DNA of 64,000 bases from assembly GCA_903840415.1 (NCBI GenBank), contig CAIMFY010000082.1, forward strand, positions 41,453 through 105,452, given 5' to 3'. A program made the translations under genes and the position numbers. The notes under the pieces are model-generated. The model was given only the letters and a program-made list of their open reading frames with translations, did no database searches and was not told the DNA's origin. Positions within the stretch are counted from its first letter, which is position 1; the number at the start of each line of letters is the position of its first letter. Below are positions 56,614-64,000 of this stretch, one piece after another. The DNA is from an uncultured Opitutia bacterium. GTDB lineage: Bacteria > Verrucomicrobiota > Verrucomicrobiia > Opitutales > Opitutaceae.

Positions 56614-58224
56614 GTGAAATACATTTTTGTCACGGGCGGCGTGGTTTCTTCCTTGGGCAAGGGCCTGACAGCGGCGTCGCTGGGCGCGTTGCTTGAGATG
56701 CGCGGCCTCACGGTGCGCATCCAGAAATTCGACCCCTACCTCAACGTCGATCCGGGCACGATGAGCCCGTTTCAACACGGCGAAGTTTACGTCCTCGAAG
56801 ACGGCGCGGAAACCGATCTCGACCTCGGGCATTACGAGCGTTTCACGAGCGGAAAACTCTCCCGGCTCAACTCGCTCTCCTCGGGCCAAGTCTACGAAAG
56901 CGTGATCCAAAAGGAGCGGCGGGGCGACTATCTTGGCAAGACGGTGCAGGTGATCCCGCACGTCACGAATGAGATCAAGGAGCGGATCTACGCCGGCGCG
57001 AAGGATGTGGATATCCTCATCACTGAAATTGGCGGCACGACAGGCGACATCGAGGGCCTGCCGTTTCTTGAGGCGATGCGGCAGTTCGCACTCGAAGTCG
57101 GGCCAAAGGATGTGATCTTTATCCATGTGACGCTGGTGCCGTATGTCGCGGCGGCGGGAGAGTTGAAGACGAAGCCTACGCAGCAGTCGGTCGCAAAGCT
57201 CCGTGAAATCGGCATCCAACCCAACGTGCTCGTGTGCCGGGCCGAGCGCCCGCTCGATCCGGATATGCGGGCGAAGCTTTCGATGTTCTGCAACGTGCGC
57301 CCTGCGGCGGTCATCGAGTGCCTCGACGTGGCGCACTCGATCTACGAACTACCGCTCGCGTTGCAAAAGGAGGGCATGGATCAGCTCGTGATCGATTTGC
57401 TCGGGCTGAAAAATCCACCGGCGAAGAAAAATATCTGGAAGGACATCGTGCAGCGCATCCTCACGCCTAAGCACGAAGTGACCATCGGCGTGGTCGGCAA
57501 ATACATCGAGCTCCAGGACGCCTACAAGTCCGTCTACGAGTCGATCACGCACGCGGGCATCGCGAACCACTGCAAGGTTCACGTTCGCCGCATCGACGCG
57601 GAGGATTTGGAGAAGAAGGGCGGCCTCGCGCTCCTGCGCGGACTCGACGGCATACTCGTCCCCGGCGGGTTTGGCGATCGTGGCACCGAGGGGAAAATCG
57701 CCGCGGCGAAATATGCGCGCGAGCACCGGGTGCCATACTTCGGCCTCTGTCTCGGCCTGCAGATCGCGGTGATCGAATTTTCCCGAAACGTGCTGAAACT
57801 GAAGGGGGCGAACAGCACGGAGTTCGACGCCGCGCCGCCACATCCGGTCATCAACATGATGGAGGAGCAGAAAAAAATCACCGACAAGGGGGCGACGATG
57901 CGACTGGGCAGCTACGAATGTGCTCTGACGCCGGGCACGATTGCGGCCCGCGCCTACCGGATGCCGAGAGTGAGCGAGCGCCATCGCCACCGCTACGAGG
58001 TGAACAACGCCTACGTCGGCCAGCTCCAGCGCGCCGGGCTCGTCGTGAGCGGCATCAATCCGCTGCGCAACCTCGTCGAGGTGATGGAGCTCAAGGGCCA
58101 CCCGTGGTTCCTCGGCACGCAGGCGCATCCGGAGTTTCAATCGAAACCAAACAAGGCGCACCCGCTGTTCAGGGCCTTCATCGCGGCGGCGATCAAGAAC
58201 GCCGGCAAGCTGGCGCGCAAATAA
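56614..58224 (+). CDS. pyrG: CTP synthase (glutamine hydrolysing)
   Basis: 536 residues, GTG start. Makes CTP from UTP, ATP and glutamine. The synthetase domain begins [20 protein letters not shown] with the Walker-like loop and has [20 protein letters not shown] and [17 protein letters not shown]. The glutaminase domain begins near residue 290 ([20 protein letters not shown]), has the oxyanion region [12 protein letters not shown], the nucleophile Cys in GLCLGLQ (~379) and the late HPEF. Full length and all motifs intact. The next gene is kdsA, which uses CTP-derived chemistry downstream. Confidence 0.98.
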   Translation: MKYIFVTGGVVSSLGKGLTAASLGALLEMRGLTVRIQKFDPYLNVDPGTMSPFQHGEVYVLEDGAETDLDLGHYERFTSGKLSRLNSLSSGQVYESVIQKERRGDYLGKTVQVIPHVTNEIKERIYAGAKDVDILITEIGGTTGDIEGLPFLEAMRQFALEVGPKDVIFIHVTLVPYVAAAGELKTKPTQQSVAKLREIGIQPNVLVCRAERPLDPDMRAKLSMFCNVRPAAVIECLDVAHSIYELPLALQKEGMDQLVIDLLGLKNPPAKKNIWKDIVQRILTPKHEVTIGVVGKYIELQDAYKSVYESITHAGIANHCKVHVRRIDAEDLEKKGGLALLRGLDGILVPGGFGDRGTEGKIAAAKYAREHRVPYFGLCLGLQIAVIEFSRNVLKLKGANSTEFDAAPPHPVINMMEEQKKITDKGATMRLGSYECALTPGTIAARAYRMPRVSERHRHRYEVNNAYVGQLQRAGLVVSGINPLRNLVEVMELKGHPWFLGTQAHPEFQSKPNKAHPLFRAFIAAAIKNAGKLARK

Positions 58225-58230
58225 CCATGG

Positions 58231-58324
58231 TCCAATGCCCAATGACTAATGGTTGCCGAACGGAGATCGATGTGGTCGATCATTCGTTGTTCATGCGACG
58301 TTAGTCATTGGTGATTCTTCCACT
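58231..58324. repeat. Intergenic inverted repeat (copy 2)
   Basis: Between pyrG and kdsA. The left arm reads CCAATGACTAATGG and the right arm CGTTAGTCATTGGTGATTC. Its right arm, read in reverse, starts GTGGAAGAATCACC then AATGACTAA, and the 29226-29251 sequence of copy 1 starts GTGGAAGAATGACC and also reaches AATGACTAA. The two gaps therefore hold related elements. Confidence 0.55.
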
Positions 58325-58327
58325 CTC

Positions 58328-59122
58328 GTGCTCTTCAATCCGAAAAAACTCCTTGTCATCGCCGGCCCGTGTTCGCTCGAGAACGAGCGCGTGTGCCGCG
58401 CCGTCGCGGAGCAGCTCGTGAAAATCGGGCGGGCGCACCGTGAACTCACGCTCGTCTTCAAGGGCTCGTTCGACAAGGCGAACCGCACCTCGCTCGCCGG
58501 CGAGCGTGGCACCGGCCTTGAGGCCGGGCTGAAACTGCTCGCGATGGTGAGGAGCGACTACGGTTTCCCGGTGCTGACCGACATTCACGAGCGTGAGCAA
58601 ATCCCCGCGGTGGCGGCCGTATGCGACGTCCTGCAGATCCCTGCCTTCCTCTCGCGCCAGACCGATCTGCTGCTCGCGGCGGCGGCGAGCGGGCGCATCG
58701 TCAACGTGAAGAAGGGCCAGTTTCTTTCGCCGCAGGAAATGCGTTTCGTCACCGGCAAACTCCGCGACGGCAATGCGAAGGAAATTTGGCAGACGGAGCG
58801 CGGCACAACCTTTGGTTACCAGAACCTTGTCGTCGACATGCGCTCCTTCACGATCATGAAGCGGAACAAGCTGCCGACGGTGTTCGACGCGACGCACGCC
58901 GTGCAGTTGCCCGGCGCGGGCGGTGGCAAGAGTAGCGGCGAACGAGAATTCGTTCCTCCGCTCGCGAAAGCGGCGCTTGCCGCGGGCGCCGACGGGCTGT
59001 TTCTTGAGACGCATCCGAATCCAGCGAAAGCGATCAGCGACGGTCCGAATATGATCCCGTTGAAAGAATTATCGGTGCTGCTGGCGTCGTGTCTCGACGT
59101 CTGGCACGCCGTGCGCGGTTGA
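58328..59122 (+). CDS. kdsA: 3-deoxy-8-phosphooctulonate (Kdo-8-P) synthase
   Basis: 264 residues from GTG 58328 ([18 protein letters not shown]). Condenses arabinose-5-phosphate with phosphoenolpyruvate for Kdo of lipopolysaccharide. Family motifs: [61 protein letters not shown] and FLETHPNP. The GPCS Cys and HAV site are intact; the length is typical. The GTG start is preferred because it aligns the N-terminus with the family. The upstream gap holds the inverted repeat at 58231-58324. Confidence 0.97.
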   Translation: MLFNPKKLLVIAGPCSLENERVCRAVAEQLVKIGRAHRELTLVFKGSFDKANRTSLAGERGTGLEAGLKLLAMVRSDYGFPVLTDIHEREQIPAVAAVCDVLQIPAFLSRQTDLLLAAAASGRIVNVKKGQFLSPQEMRFVTGKLRDGNAKEIWQTERGTTFGYQNLVVDMRSFTIMKRNKLPTVFDATHAVQLPGAGGGKSSGEREFVPPLAKAALAAGADGLFLETHPNPAKAISDGPNMIPLKELSVLLASCLDVWHAVRG

Positions 59123-59198
59123 GTGACGGCGGGTGGCCTTGCTGCCCTTGACCACGACGGGGCGTGTCGCACACTCGTCGGAAACCCAAACCTCACGA

Positions 59199-59666
59199 AT
59201 GGCTAATTTCATCATCGACGTGCCCGTGCCTTCCATGGGCGCCACCGTCAACGAACTCACTGTCATATCACTGAAAACCAAAGCGGGCGATCGCGTGACC
59301 AAGGGGCAAAAGATCGCGGAACTCGAGAGCGACAAGTCGGTTTTCGATTATGAGGCACCGGCGGACGGCACGATCGTGGCGTTGCCGGTGAAGCCGGGCG
59401 ATGTGTTGCAGACCGGAGTGCTGTTTATGCAACTCGAGACGGCGGATGCGTCGCTCAAGCATCTCGAATCGAAAGGCGCGGCCGTTGCCGCACCGGTGGC
59501 GGCAAAGCCCGTCGGTGCGTTGGTGTGGACGCCGCGTGCCACCAAGCTGGCGCTGGAAGCCGGGCTCGATCCGGCGACGATTACGGGCATTGAGGCGACG
59601 GGCCCGGGCGGACGCATCTCGGGTGACGATGTGACACAGTATCTGGCGAAAACAGGGAAGAAATAA
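59199..59666 (+). CDS. Biotinyl/lipoyl domain plus E3-binding domain protein without catalytic domain
   Basis: 155 residues from ATG 59199. An N-terminal lipoyl-type domain (IIDVPVPSMGATVNELTVIS) has the modified Lys in LESDKSVFDYEAPADG. A hinge (AVAAPVAAKPVGA) leads to a peripheral-subunit-binding domain (WTPRATKLALEAGLDPATIT, EATGPGGRISGDDV), and the protein then ends. In E2 acyltransferases of 2-oxoacid dehydrogenases a large catalytic domain should follow; it is absent and the next gene is fabH, 44 bp away. It may carry acyl groups for an unknown enzyme, or act as an accessory E3-binding carrier. Confidence 0.85.
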   Translation: MANFIIDVPVPSMGATVNELTVISLKTKAGDRVTKGQKIAELESDKSVFDYEAPADGTIVALPVKPGDVLQTGVLFMQLETADASLKHLESKGAAVAAPVAAKPVGALVWTPRATKLALEAGLDPATITGIEATGPGGRISGDDVTQYLAKTGKK

Positions 59667-59710
59667 ACGCTGGCGGCGGCGCGGCGTGGCCGTTTGAGTT
59701 CGGCCCTCGT

Positions 59711-60709
59711 TTGAAAACCTCGAAAGCTACTGTCTGCATTGCCGGCGTGGGTCACGCCGCACCCGCCACCATTCGCGCCAACAGTGAAATTCTGAAGGCC
59801 TTTCCCCATCGCACCGAAGATGAGATGGTGCGGCTAACCGGCATCAAGGAACGCCGTCATGCTGCGGACGACGAGAGCGCCACCGATCTGGCGGTGATTG
59901 CTGTCGGGCATGCGCTCCTGCAGGCCGGGATGACGGCGAGCCAGATCGACGGCGTGATCATGGCGACGATTTTGCCCGACCAGCCCGTGCCGGCAGCCGC
60001 GAGTGCGCTCGCGCAGCGGCTCGGGATTCCGCACGCGCTGGCCTTCGATCTTAACGCGGCGTGCTCGGGCTGGCTCTATGCGCTTGAGGTCGGCCGAGCG
60101 CTTATCCTCGCGGGCACTGCGAAAAACCTGATAGTGGTCACGGCCGAGCTGCTCTCGCGCATCACCAATCCGCAGGACCATGAGACGGCGTTTCTCTTTG
60201 GCGACGGCGCGGGAGCGGCGATTTTGACCGCGGGGGCGGGTGGCCACCGGCTGCACCGGATGGGCCTGTCGGGCGACGCCGACCAGTTCGATTCGATCCA
60301 GCGCACGGGCGGCGGCGCACGGATGCCGTGGCCGGAAGTGGCGGGCGGAAACATCGATCATTTTTACCTCCAGATGAATGGCACCTCAGTGTTCAAGCAC
60401 GCGGTCATCGGTTTCGCCGAGCAGATCGAGCAGACGCTCGCCCGGGAAAATTTGAAGCCAGACGACATCGCATGGATCGTGCCGCATCAGGCCAATGCGC
60501 GCATCCTCAACGCGGTGAGCAAGCGTGTGGGCATCCCCTTCGAAAAATTCGTGATGACGATTTCGAAATACGGTAACACGAGCGCGGCGAGCGTCTCGAT
60601 GGCGCTGGGCTGGGCCGCCGAGGAAGGTATCTTCAACGACGGCGACAAAATCATCTTTTGCAGCGTCGGCGCCGGGCTGACTTTCGCGGGCGGGCTGCTG
60701 GTGTGGTGA
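59711..60709 (+). CDS. fabH: Beta-ketoacyl-ACP synthase III
   Basis: 332 residues, TTG start at 59711. Thiolase-fold condensing enzyme that starts fatty acid chains. Catalytic triad visible: Cys118 in NAACSGWLYAL, His in VPHQANARIL and Asn in YGNTSAASVSMAL. Other blocks: GIKERRHAADDESATDLAVI, FLFGDGAGAAILTAG. Typical length. Downstream of the orphan lipoyl/E3-binding gene by 44 bp on the same strand, so the two are probably co-transcribed. Not adjacent to other fab genes, so it may be a specialised FabH homologue. Confidence 0.92.
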   Translation: MKTSKATVCIAGVGHAAPATIRANSEILKAFPHRTEDEMVRLTGIKERRHAADDESATDLAVIAVGHALLQAGMTASQIDGVIMATILPDQPVPAAASALAQRLGIPHALAFDLNAACSGWLYALEVGRALILAGTAKNLIVVTAELLSRITNPQDHETAFLFGDGAGAAILTAGAGGHRLHRMGLSGDADQFDSIQRTGGGARMPWPEVAGGNIDHFYLQMNGTSVFKHAVIGFAEQIEQTLARENLKPDDIAWIVPHQANARILNAVSKRVGIPFEKFVMTISKYGNTSAASVSMALGWAAEEGIFNDGDKIIFCSVGAGLTFAGGLLVW

Positions 60710-60736
60710 GTCTCTCGTCGGTCAGTTGCCGCCGCG

Positions 60737-62812
60737 CTACTTCAGCTGTTTCAACAGAAACGCATAGGCGAGCGCGTTCATGTAGGCTTGCTGCTTGTTG
60801 TCGGCGGCGCCGGCGTGGCCACCCTCGATGTTTTCGTAGAAGAGCACGTTCTGGTGCTGCGATTCCATGAGCGCGGCCATTTTGCGTGCGTGACCGGGAT
60901 GCACGCGGTCGTCGCGCGTCGAGGTGGTGAAGAGGATACGCGGATATTTCACGCCGGGCTTCACGTTTTGATAGGGCGAGTAGCGGCTGATGAACGCCCA
61001 CTCCTCCGGCAGATCGGGGTTGCCATATTCGCCCATCCAGCTGGCGCCGGCGAGCAGGTGGTTGTAGCGTTTCATGTCGAGCAACGGCGCCTGACAAACG
61101 ACGGCCCCAAAAAGATCCGGGCGTTCCGTGAGCATCACGCCCATGAGCAGGCCGCCATTGCTGCCGCCGAGAATGCCGAGGTGCGGCGTCGAGGTGACGC
61201 GCCGCGCGATCAGGTCTTCCGCGATAGCGATGAAGTCGTCGTAGGCGTGCTGGCGGTTGGCCTTGAGCGCGGCCTGATGCCACGTGGGGCCGAACTCGCC
61301 GCCGCCGCGGATGTTCGCGAGGACAAACACACCACCGTGCTCCAGCCACGCGGCGCCGCGGCCGCCGCTGTAGGAGGGCGTCATCGAAATCTCGAAGCCA
61401 CCGTAGCCGTTGAGCAGCGTGGGCGCGGTGCCGTCGAGCACCAGCCCGCGGCGCGCGACTTGGAAATACGGCACGCGCGTGCCATCTTTCGAGATCGCCT
61501 CATGCTGCGAAACTTCGAGACCGTCGGCCTTGAAGAATGCGGGCAACTGCTTCAGCAACTCGCGCTCGGGCCGATCGAGCGCGCCGAGGTAGAGGCTCGT
61601 CGGTGTGAGAAAATCGGTGACGGTGAACCAGTAGTCGTCCGACTCGTTGTCCACCCCACTGGCCGCGATCGAGCCGAATTCCGGCGCAGGGAGCGGCGTG
61701 CGCGACCACGAACCGTCCGGCTGTGGCGTGAGCACAAAGAGTCGGTTGCGCACATTATCGAGTTCGTTGACGATGATATGATGGCGCGTCGCTTGATGGC
61801 TGGCGAGCGACGTGCGCGCGCCGGGCGTGAAGAGAACCGCGAAGTCGCGGCTGCCCGCGAGGAACTTTTCCCACGGCGACGCCAGCAGCGCGCCGGCAGG
61901 GTAGGTCTTGCCGCCGACCGTCCAGCTGGAGCGGAGTTCAATCGTGATGAACTCGTGAAACGTCCCTTGCCGGACGTCCTCCGGCAAGTCGAGCTTGACC
62001 AGCTTGTCGCCGACGCGGAGGTAGTTGATCGATTTGAAAAACGCGGGCGTGCGGTGGACGAATTCACGGTGGAAACCGGGCTCGTCCGTCGCGAATCCAC
62101 TCGATGCCACGTCCGTCACTTCGCCCTCGAAAACTACACGGGCCTCGGCGAGCGGTGTGCCGCGTTTCCACTCTTTCACGATGCGCGGGTAACCAGACGT
62201 CGTCATCGAACCGGCGCCGAAATTGGTGCCAACGTAAACGCTGTCGCGGTCGCGCCAGTCGATGGAACTCTTCTCCTCGGCGAGATTGAAGCCATCGGTG
62301 ACGAACTGCTTGGTCGTGACATCGAATTCGCGCACGACGACGGCGTCGCCCCCGCCATGCGAAAGATCGATCAGCACGCGGTCGTAGTTGGGATAGAGAA
62401 AATTCGCGTTCTTCCAGACCCAGTTCTGCTTTTCGGTAGTGGCGAGCGTGTCGAGGTCGAGAACGGTTTCCCAAGCGGGCTCGGGTTTCCGATATTCGGC
62501 GAGCGACGTACGCCGCCAGATGCCGCGCACGTGCTGCGCATCGCGCCAGAAGTTGTAGTAGAACGGGCCGCGTTTCGACACCTCGGGGATGCGCGCCGTC
62601 GAATCGAGGATCGCCAGCAGCCGATCGTGGATCGGTTTGAAATCGGGCGAGGCTTCGAGTTCGCCCTTCGTGATGGCGTTTTGCTCGCGGGCCCAAGTGA
62701 GCGCGCGATCGCCGGTGACATCCTCAAGCCACTGATACGGATCGGCGGCGGTTTGGGCGAAGGTCGAGGCGAGGGGTAGGAGGGGCATGAGGCACCAGAC
62801 GGGGATTTTCAT
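60737..62812 (-). CDS. Prolyl oligopeptidase family serine peptidase
   Basis: 691 residues with a signal peptide (MKIPVWCLMPLLPLASTFAQ). The N-terminal propeller starts ADPYQWLEDVTGDRALTWAR and the C-terminal alpha/beta hydrolase domain has the nucleophile Ser in GGSNGGLLMGVML (~residue 552), the Asp in STRDDRVHPGH and the His in EGGHAGA. Two of its conserved blocks are NGYGGFEISMTPSYSG and LANIRGGGEFGPTWHQAA. Cleaves short peptides after Pro, presumably in the periplasm. Convergent with fabH. Confidence 0.95.
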   Translation of the reverse strand: MKIPVWCLMPLLPLASTFAQTAADPYQWLEDVTGDRALTWAREQNAITKGELEASPDFKPIHDRLLAILDSTARIPEVSKRGPFYYNFWRDAQHVRGIWRRTSLAEYRKPEPAWETVLDLDTLATTEKQNWVWKNANFLYPNYDRVLIDLSHGGGDAVVVREFDVTTKQFVTDGFNLAEEKSSIDWRDRDSVYVGTNFGAGSMTTSGYPRIVKEWKRGTPLAEARVVFEGEVTDVASSGFATDEPGFHREFVHRTPAFFKSINYLRVGDKLVKLDLPEDVRQGTFHEFITIELRSSWTVGGKTYPAGALLASPWEKFLAGSRDFAVLFTPGARTSLASHQATRHHIIVNELDNVRNRLFVLTPQPDGSWSRTPLPAPEFGSIAASGVDNESDDYWFTVTDFLTPTSLYLGALDRPERELLKQLPAFFKADGLEVSQHEAISKDGTRVPYFQVARRGLVLDGTAPTLLNGYGGFEISMTPSYSGGRGAAWLEHGGVFVLANIRGGGEFGPTWHQAALKANRQHAYDDFIAIAEDLIARRVTSTPHLGILGGSNGGLLMGVMLTERPDLFGAVVCQAPLLDMKRYNHLLAGASWMGEYGNPDLPEEWAFISRYSPYQNVKPGVKYPRILFTTSTRDDRVHPGHARKMAALMESQHQNVLFYENIEGGHAGAADNKQQAYMNALAYAFLLKQLK

Positions 62813-62872
62813 GCCGACACGCTTGCGCGCCAGCCGGAACCGCCAAGCAAAATTTCGACCGAGCGCGCCGAA

Positions 62873-63631
62873 TCAGCCGGCGTTCTGCAACTCGTAGCTC
62901 AGCACGCTCAGCGCGTAGGCCGCGGCGGTTTCACACCGCAACACGAGTGGTCCGAGCGTGATCGGGTCGAAGCCGGCGCTCTGCGACTGGCTCATTTCGG
63001 CCGGAGTGAAATCGCCCTCCGGCCCGATCAGCCAGAGAACTTTTTTTGGTGCGCGACCCTGCGCGGCGGAGAAATTGGCGAGCACACTCTTCAGCGACTT
63101 CGCGCCGGGCTGGAGGCTTGCGATGAGTTTCAAGTCGTAGCCGCGGGCGGCGTCCATGAACGCGGCGGCGGACTGCACGGGGAGAATCTCGGGCACGAAC
63201 GCGTTGCCACACTGTTTGGCGGCCTCGAGTGCGGCGGTCTGCCATTTTTCGATTTTTTTGTCCGAGCGGTCGCCGTCGAGGTGGACTTGCGTGCGTTCGC
63301 TTTCCAGAGGGGCGATGCGCGCGGCGCCGAGCTCGGTGGCCTTGCGCACGATGGCGTCCATGAACTGGCCCTTCGGCAGCGCCTGCCCGAGCGTGATTTC
63401 GTAGGGCAGCGGTTTAATCTTTTGCTTGAAACGCACCTTGAGCACGGCGGCGTTTTTCCGTTCGCTCGCAAGGGCGCATATCCACTCGGTGCCACGGCCA
63501 TCGAACGCGACCACGGTGTCGCCGATCTGCGCGCGGTTGACCGCGACGAGGTGGTGCGACTCGTCCGCCGAGAGCGAAATTTCAACGGGCTCGGTCGTGG
63601 CCGGCGTGCAGTAGGCGCGAAAATCGGGCAT
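62873..63631 (-). CDS. rsmE: 16S rRNA (uracil(1498)-N(3))-methyltransferase
   Basis: 252 residues from ATG 63631 (MPDFRAYCTPATTEPVEIS). RsmE/SPOUT family: N-terminal PUA-like part (SLSADESHHLVAVNRAQIGD), then the knotted methyltransferase domain with YEITLGQALPKGQFMDAIV, KATELGAARIAPLESERTQV, LWLIGPEGDFTPAEM and LGPLVLRCETAAAYAL, which form the SAM-binding knot. Normal length. A hairpin with a T-run on the minus strand lies 59 bp upstream of the start (63690-63730), a possible leader attenuator. Confidence 0.95.
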   Translation of the reverse strand: MPDFRAYCTPATTEPVEISLSADESHHLVAVNRAQIGDTVVAFDGRGTEWICALASERKNAAVLKVRFKQKIKPLPYEITLGQALPKGQFMDAIVRKATELGAARIAPLESERTQVHLDGDRSDKKIEKWQTAALEAAKQCGNAFVPEILPVQSAAAFMDAARGYDLKLIASLQPGAKSLKSVLANFSAAQGRAPKKVLWLIGPEGDFTPAEMSQSQSAGFDPITLGPLVLRCETAAAYALSVLSYELQNAG

Positions 63632-63971
63632 GGCGAAAAGTGGAGAGGTGAAAGGCGAAGGTGGAAAGTTCAAACACCTCGCACGAAGCCCAAAAACAGT
63701 AAGGGCGCCGGGAGTGACCCCAACGCCCTTGCCGACTTGAACTGCAAACTATGAACTGACCACAAAAAGAACGGGTAACTAACTGCACGGGGAAAGACGC
63801 GCTGGTTTCGAAATCGTTCAAAGTCCGCGAAAATAAATCGATCGCGCCAAGCGTGAGGGTTGCCAGCAGCTGCCGATTTCATGGGCTTTTGTGGGCATTT
63901 AACGCGAAACTTTGCCGTCCAACACAGCGGAAAATCTTGCCATTGCGCCTAAACGTGTGCATTTGCACACT
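63632..63971. other. Intergenic region with hairpin and palindrome
   Basis: No gene recognised. It contains a 7-bp stem (AAGGGCG / CGCCCTT, 63701-63707 and 63724-63730) with an inner GGG/CCC pair, followed on the minus strand by ACTGTTTTTG, which could attenuate rsmE, and the palindrome at 63955-63970. Confidence 0.4.
63955..63970. promoter_or_regulatory. Perfect palindrome next to a start codon
   Basis: GTGTGCA-TT-TGCACAC, 7-bp arms with a 2-base spacer, ends 1 bp before ATG 63972. Its position over the translation start suits an autoregulatory operator or an RNA stem-loop that hides the start. Confidence 0.5.
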
Positions 63972-64000
63972 ATGACGATCACGGTGGAAGCAAAGCTGAC
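63972..64000 (+). CDS. Start of an unidentified gene, truncated by window end
   Basis: ATG followed by MTITVEAKL in nine codons up to the window edge. The opening residues and the overlapping upstream palindrome would suit a small DNA-binding antitoxin of AbrB/MazE type, but nine residues cannot establish a family. Confidence 0.3.

Overview
The window is a 64 kb piece of a GC-rich Gram-negative chromosome, most likely from Verrucomicrobiota near Opitutaceae. The reasons are two large TonB-dependent receptors, three DUF1080 (3-keto-disaccharide hydrolase-like) proteins, two GH28 enzymes, a GH43 enzyme, KdsA (lipopolysaccharide Kdo synthesis), and starts that mostly lack a Shine-Dalgarno sequence. 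The assignment is an inference; no rRNA is present to confirm it. Coding density is high (about 50 genes). I see no tRNA, rRNA, CRISPR array, insertion sequence or prophage.

Regions. 1-3.6 kb: the end of a multiheme cytochrome c, a secreted double OB-fold protein and a PIN-PhoH ATPase. 3.6-6.5 kb (minus): peptide deformylase, a Gfo/Idh/MocA oxidoreductase, a cobalamin adenosyltransferase and a DUF6580-like membrane protein. 6.5-9.6 kb (plus): an unrecognised membrane protein coupled to a coiled-coil protein whose C-terminus resembles a trypsin-like peptidase. 9.6-18 kb: a DUF5060/DUF5605 glycosidase, a 1027-residue TonB receptor, a DUF1080 protein, and a sulfatase-family protein that has lost its catalytic nucleophile and metal-binding Asp residues. 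18-22 kb: a large CHASE/PAS hybrid histidine kinase. 22-31.4 kb (minus): BirA, an ABC ATPase, a GldF-like permease, a GldG-like protein, a DUF4340 protein and an AsmA-like protein, listed in the order of transcription. 31.4-38.7 kb: mixed single genes, including a tandem pair of unknown secreted paralogues, XdhC, a TPMT-family methyltransferase, a DUF1080 protein and an M2 (ACE-like) peptidase.

38.7-54.9 kb is a pectin/uronate utilisation locus. One apparent minus-strand operon encodes a GT-C/TPR membrane protein, a hexuronate-type MFS transporter, a GH43 enzyme, a DUF1080 protein and KduI, and ends at a clear intrinsic terminator. Around it lie two GH28 enzymes, two LacI-type regulators and a second TonB receptor that is split by a +1 frameshift. 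A 16-bp palindrome upstream of the GH28 gene at 40.2 kb is nearly the same as one upstream of the distant TonB receptor at 14.4 kb, which suggests a shared regulator. 54.9-64 kb is mostly housekeeping: PfkB kinase, DUF6941-like protein, PyrG, KdsA, an orphan lipoyl/E3-binding protein, FabH, a prolyl oligopeptidase and RsmE, then the first codons of an unidentified gene behind a perfect palindrome.

The least explained items are the degenerate sulfatase, the 6.5-9.6 kb gene pair, the tandem secreted paralogues, the orphan lipoyl/E3-binding protein, a recurring intergenic inverted repeat, and the shared operator-like palindromes.
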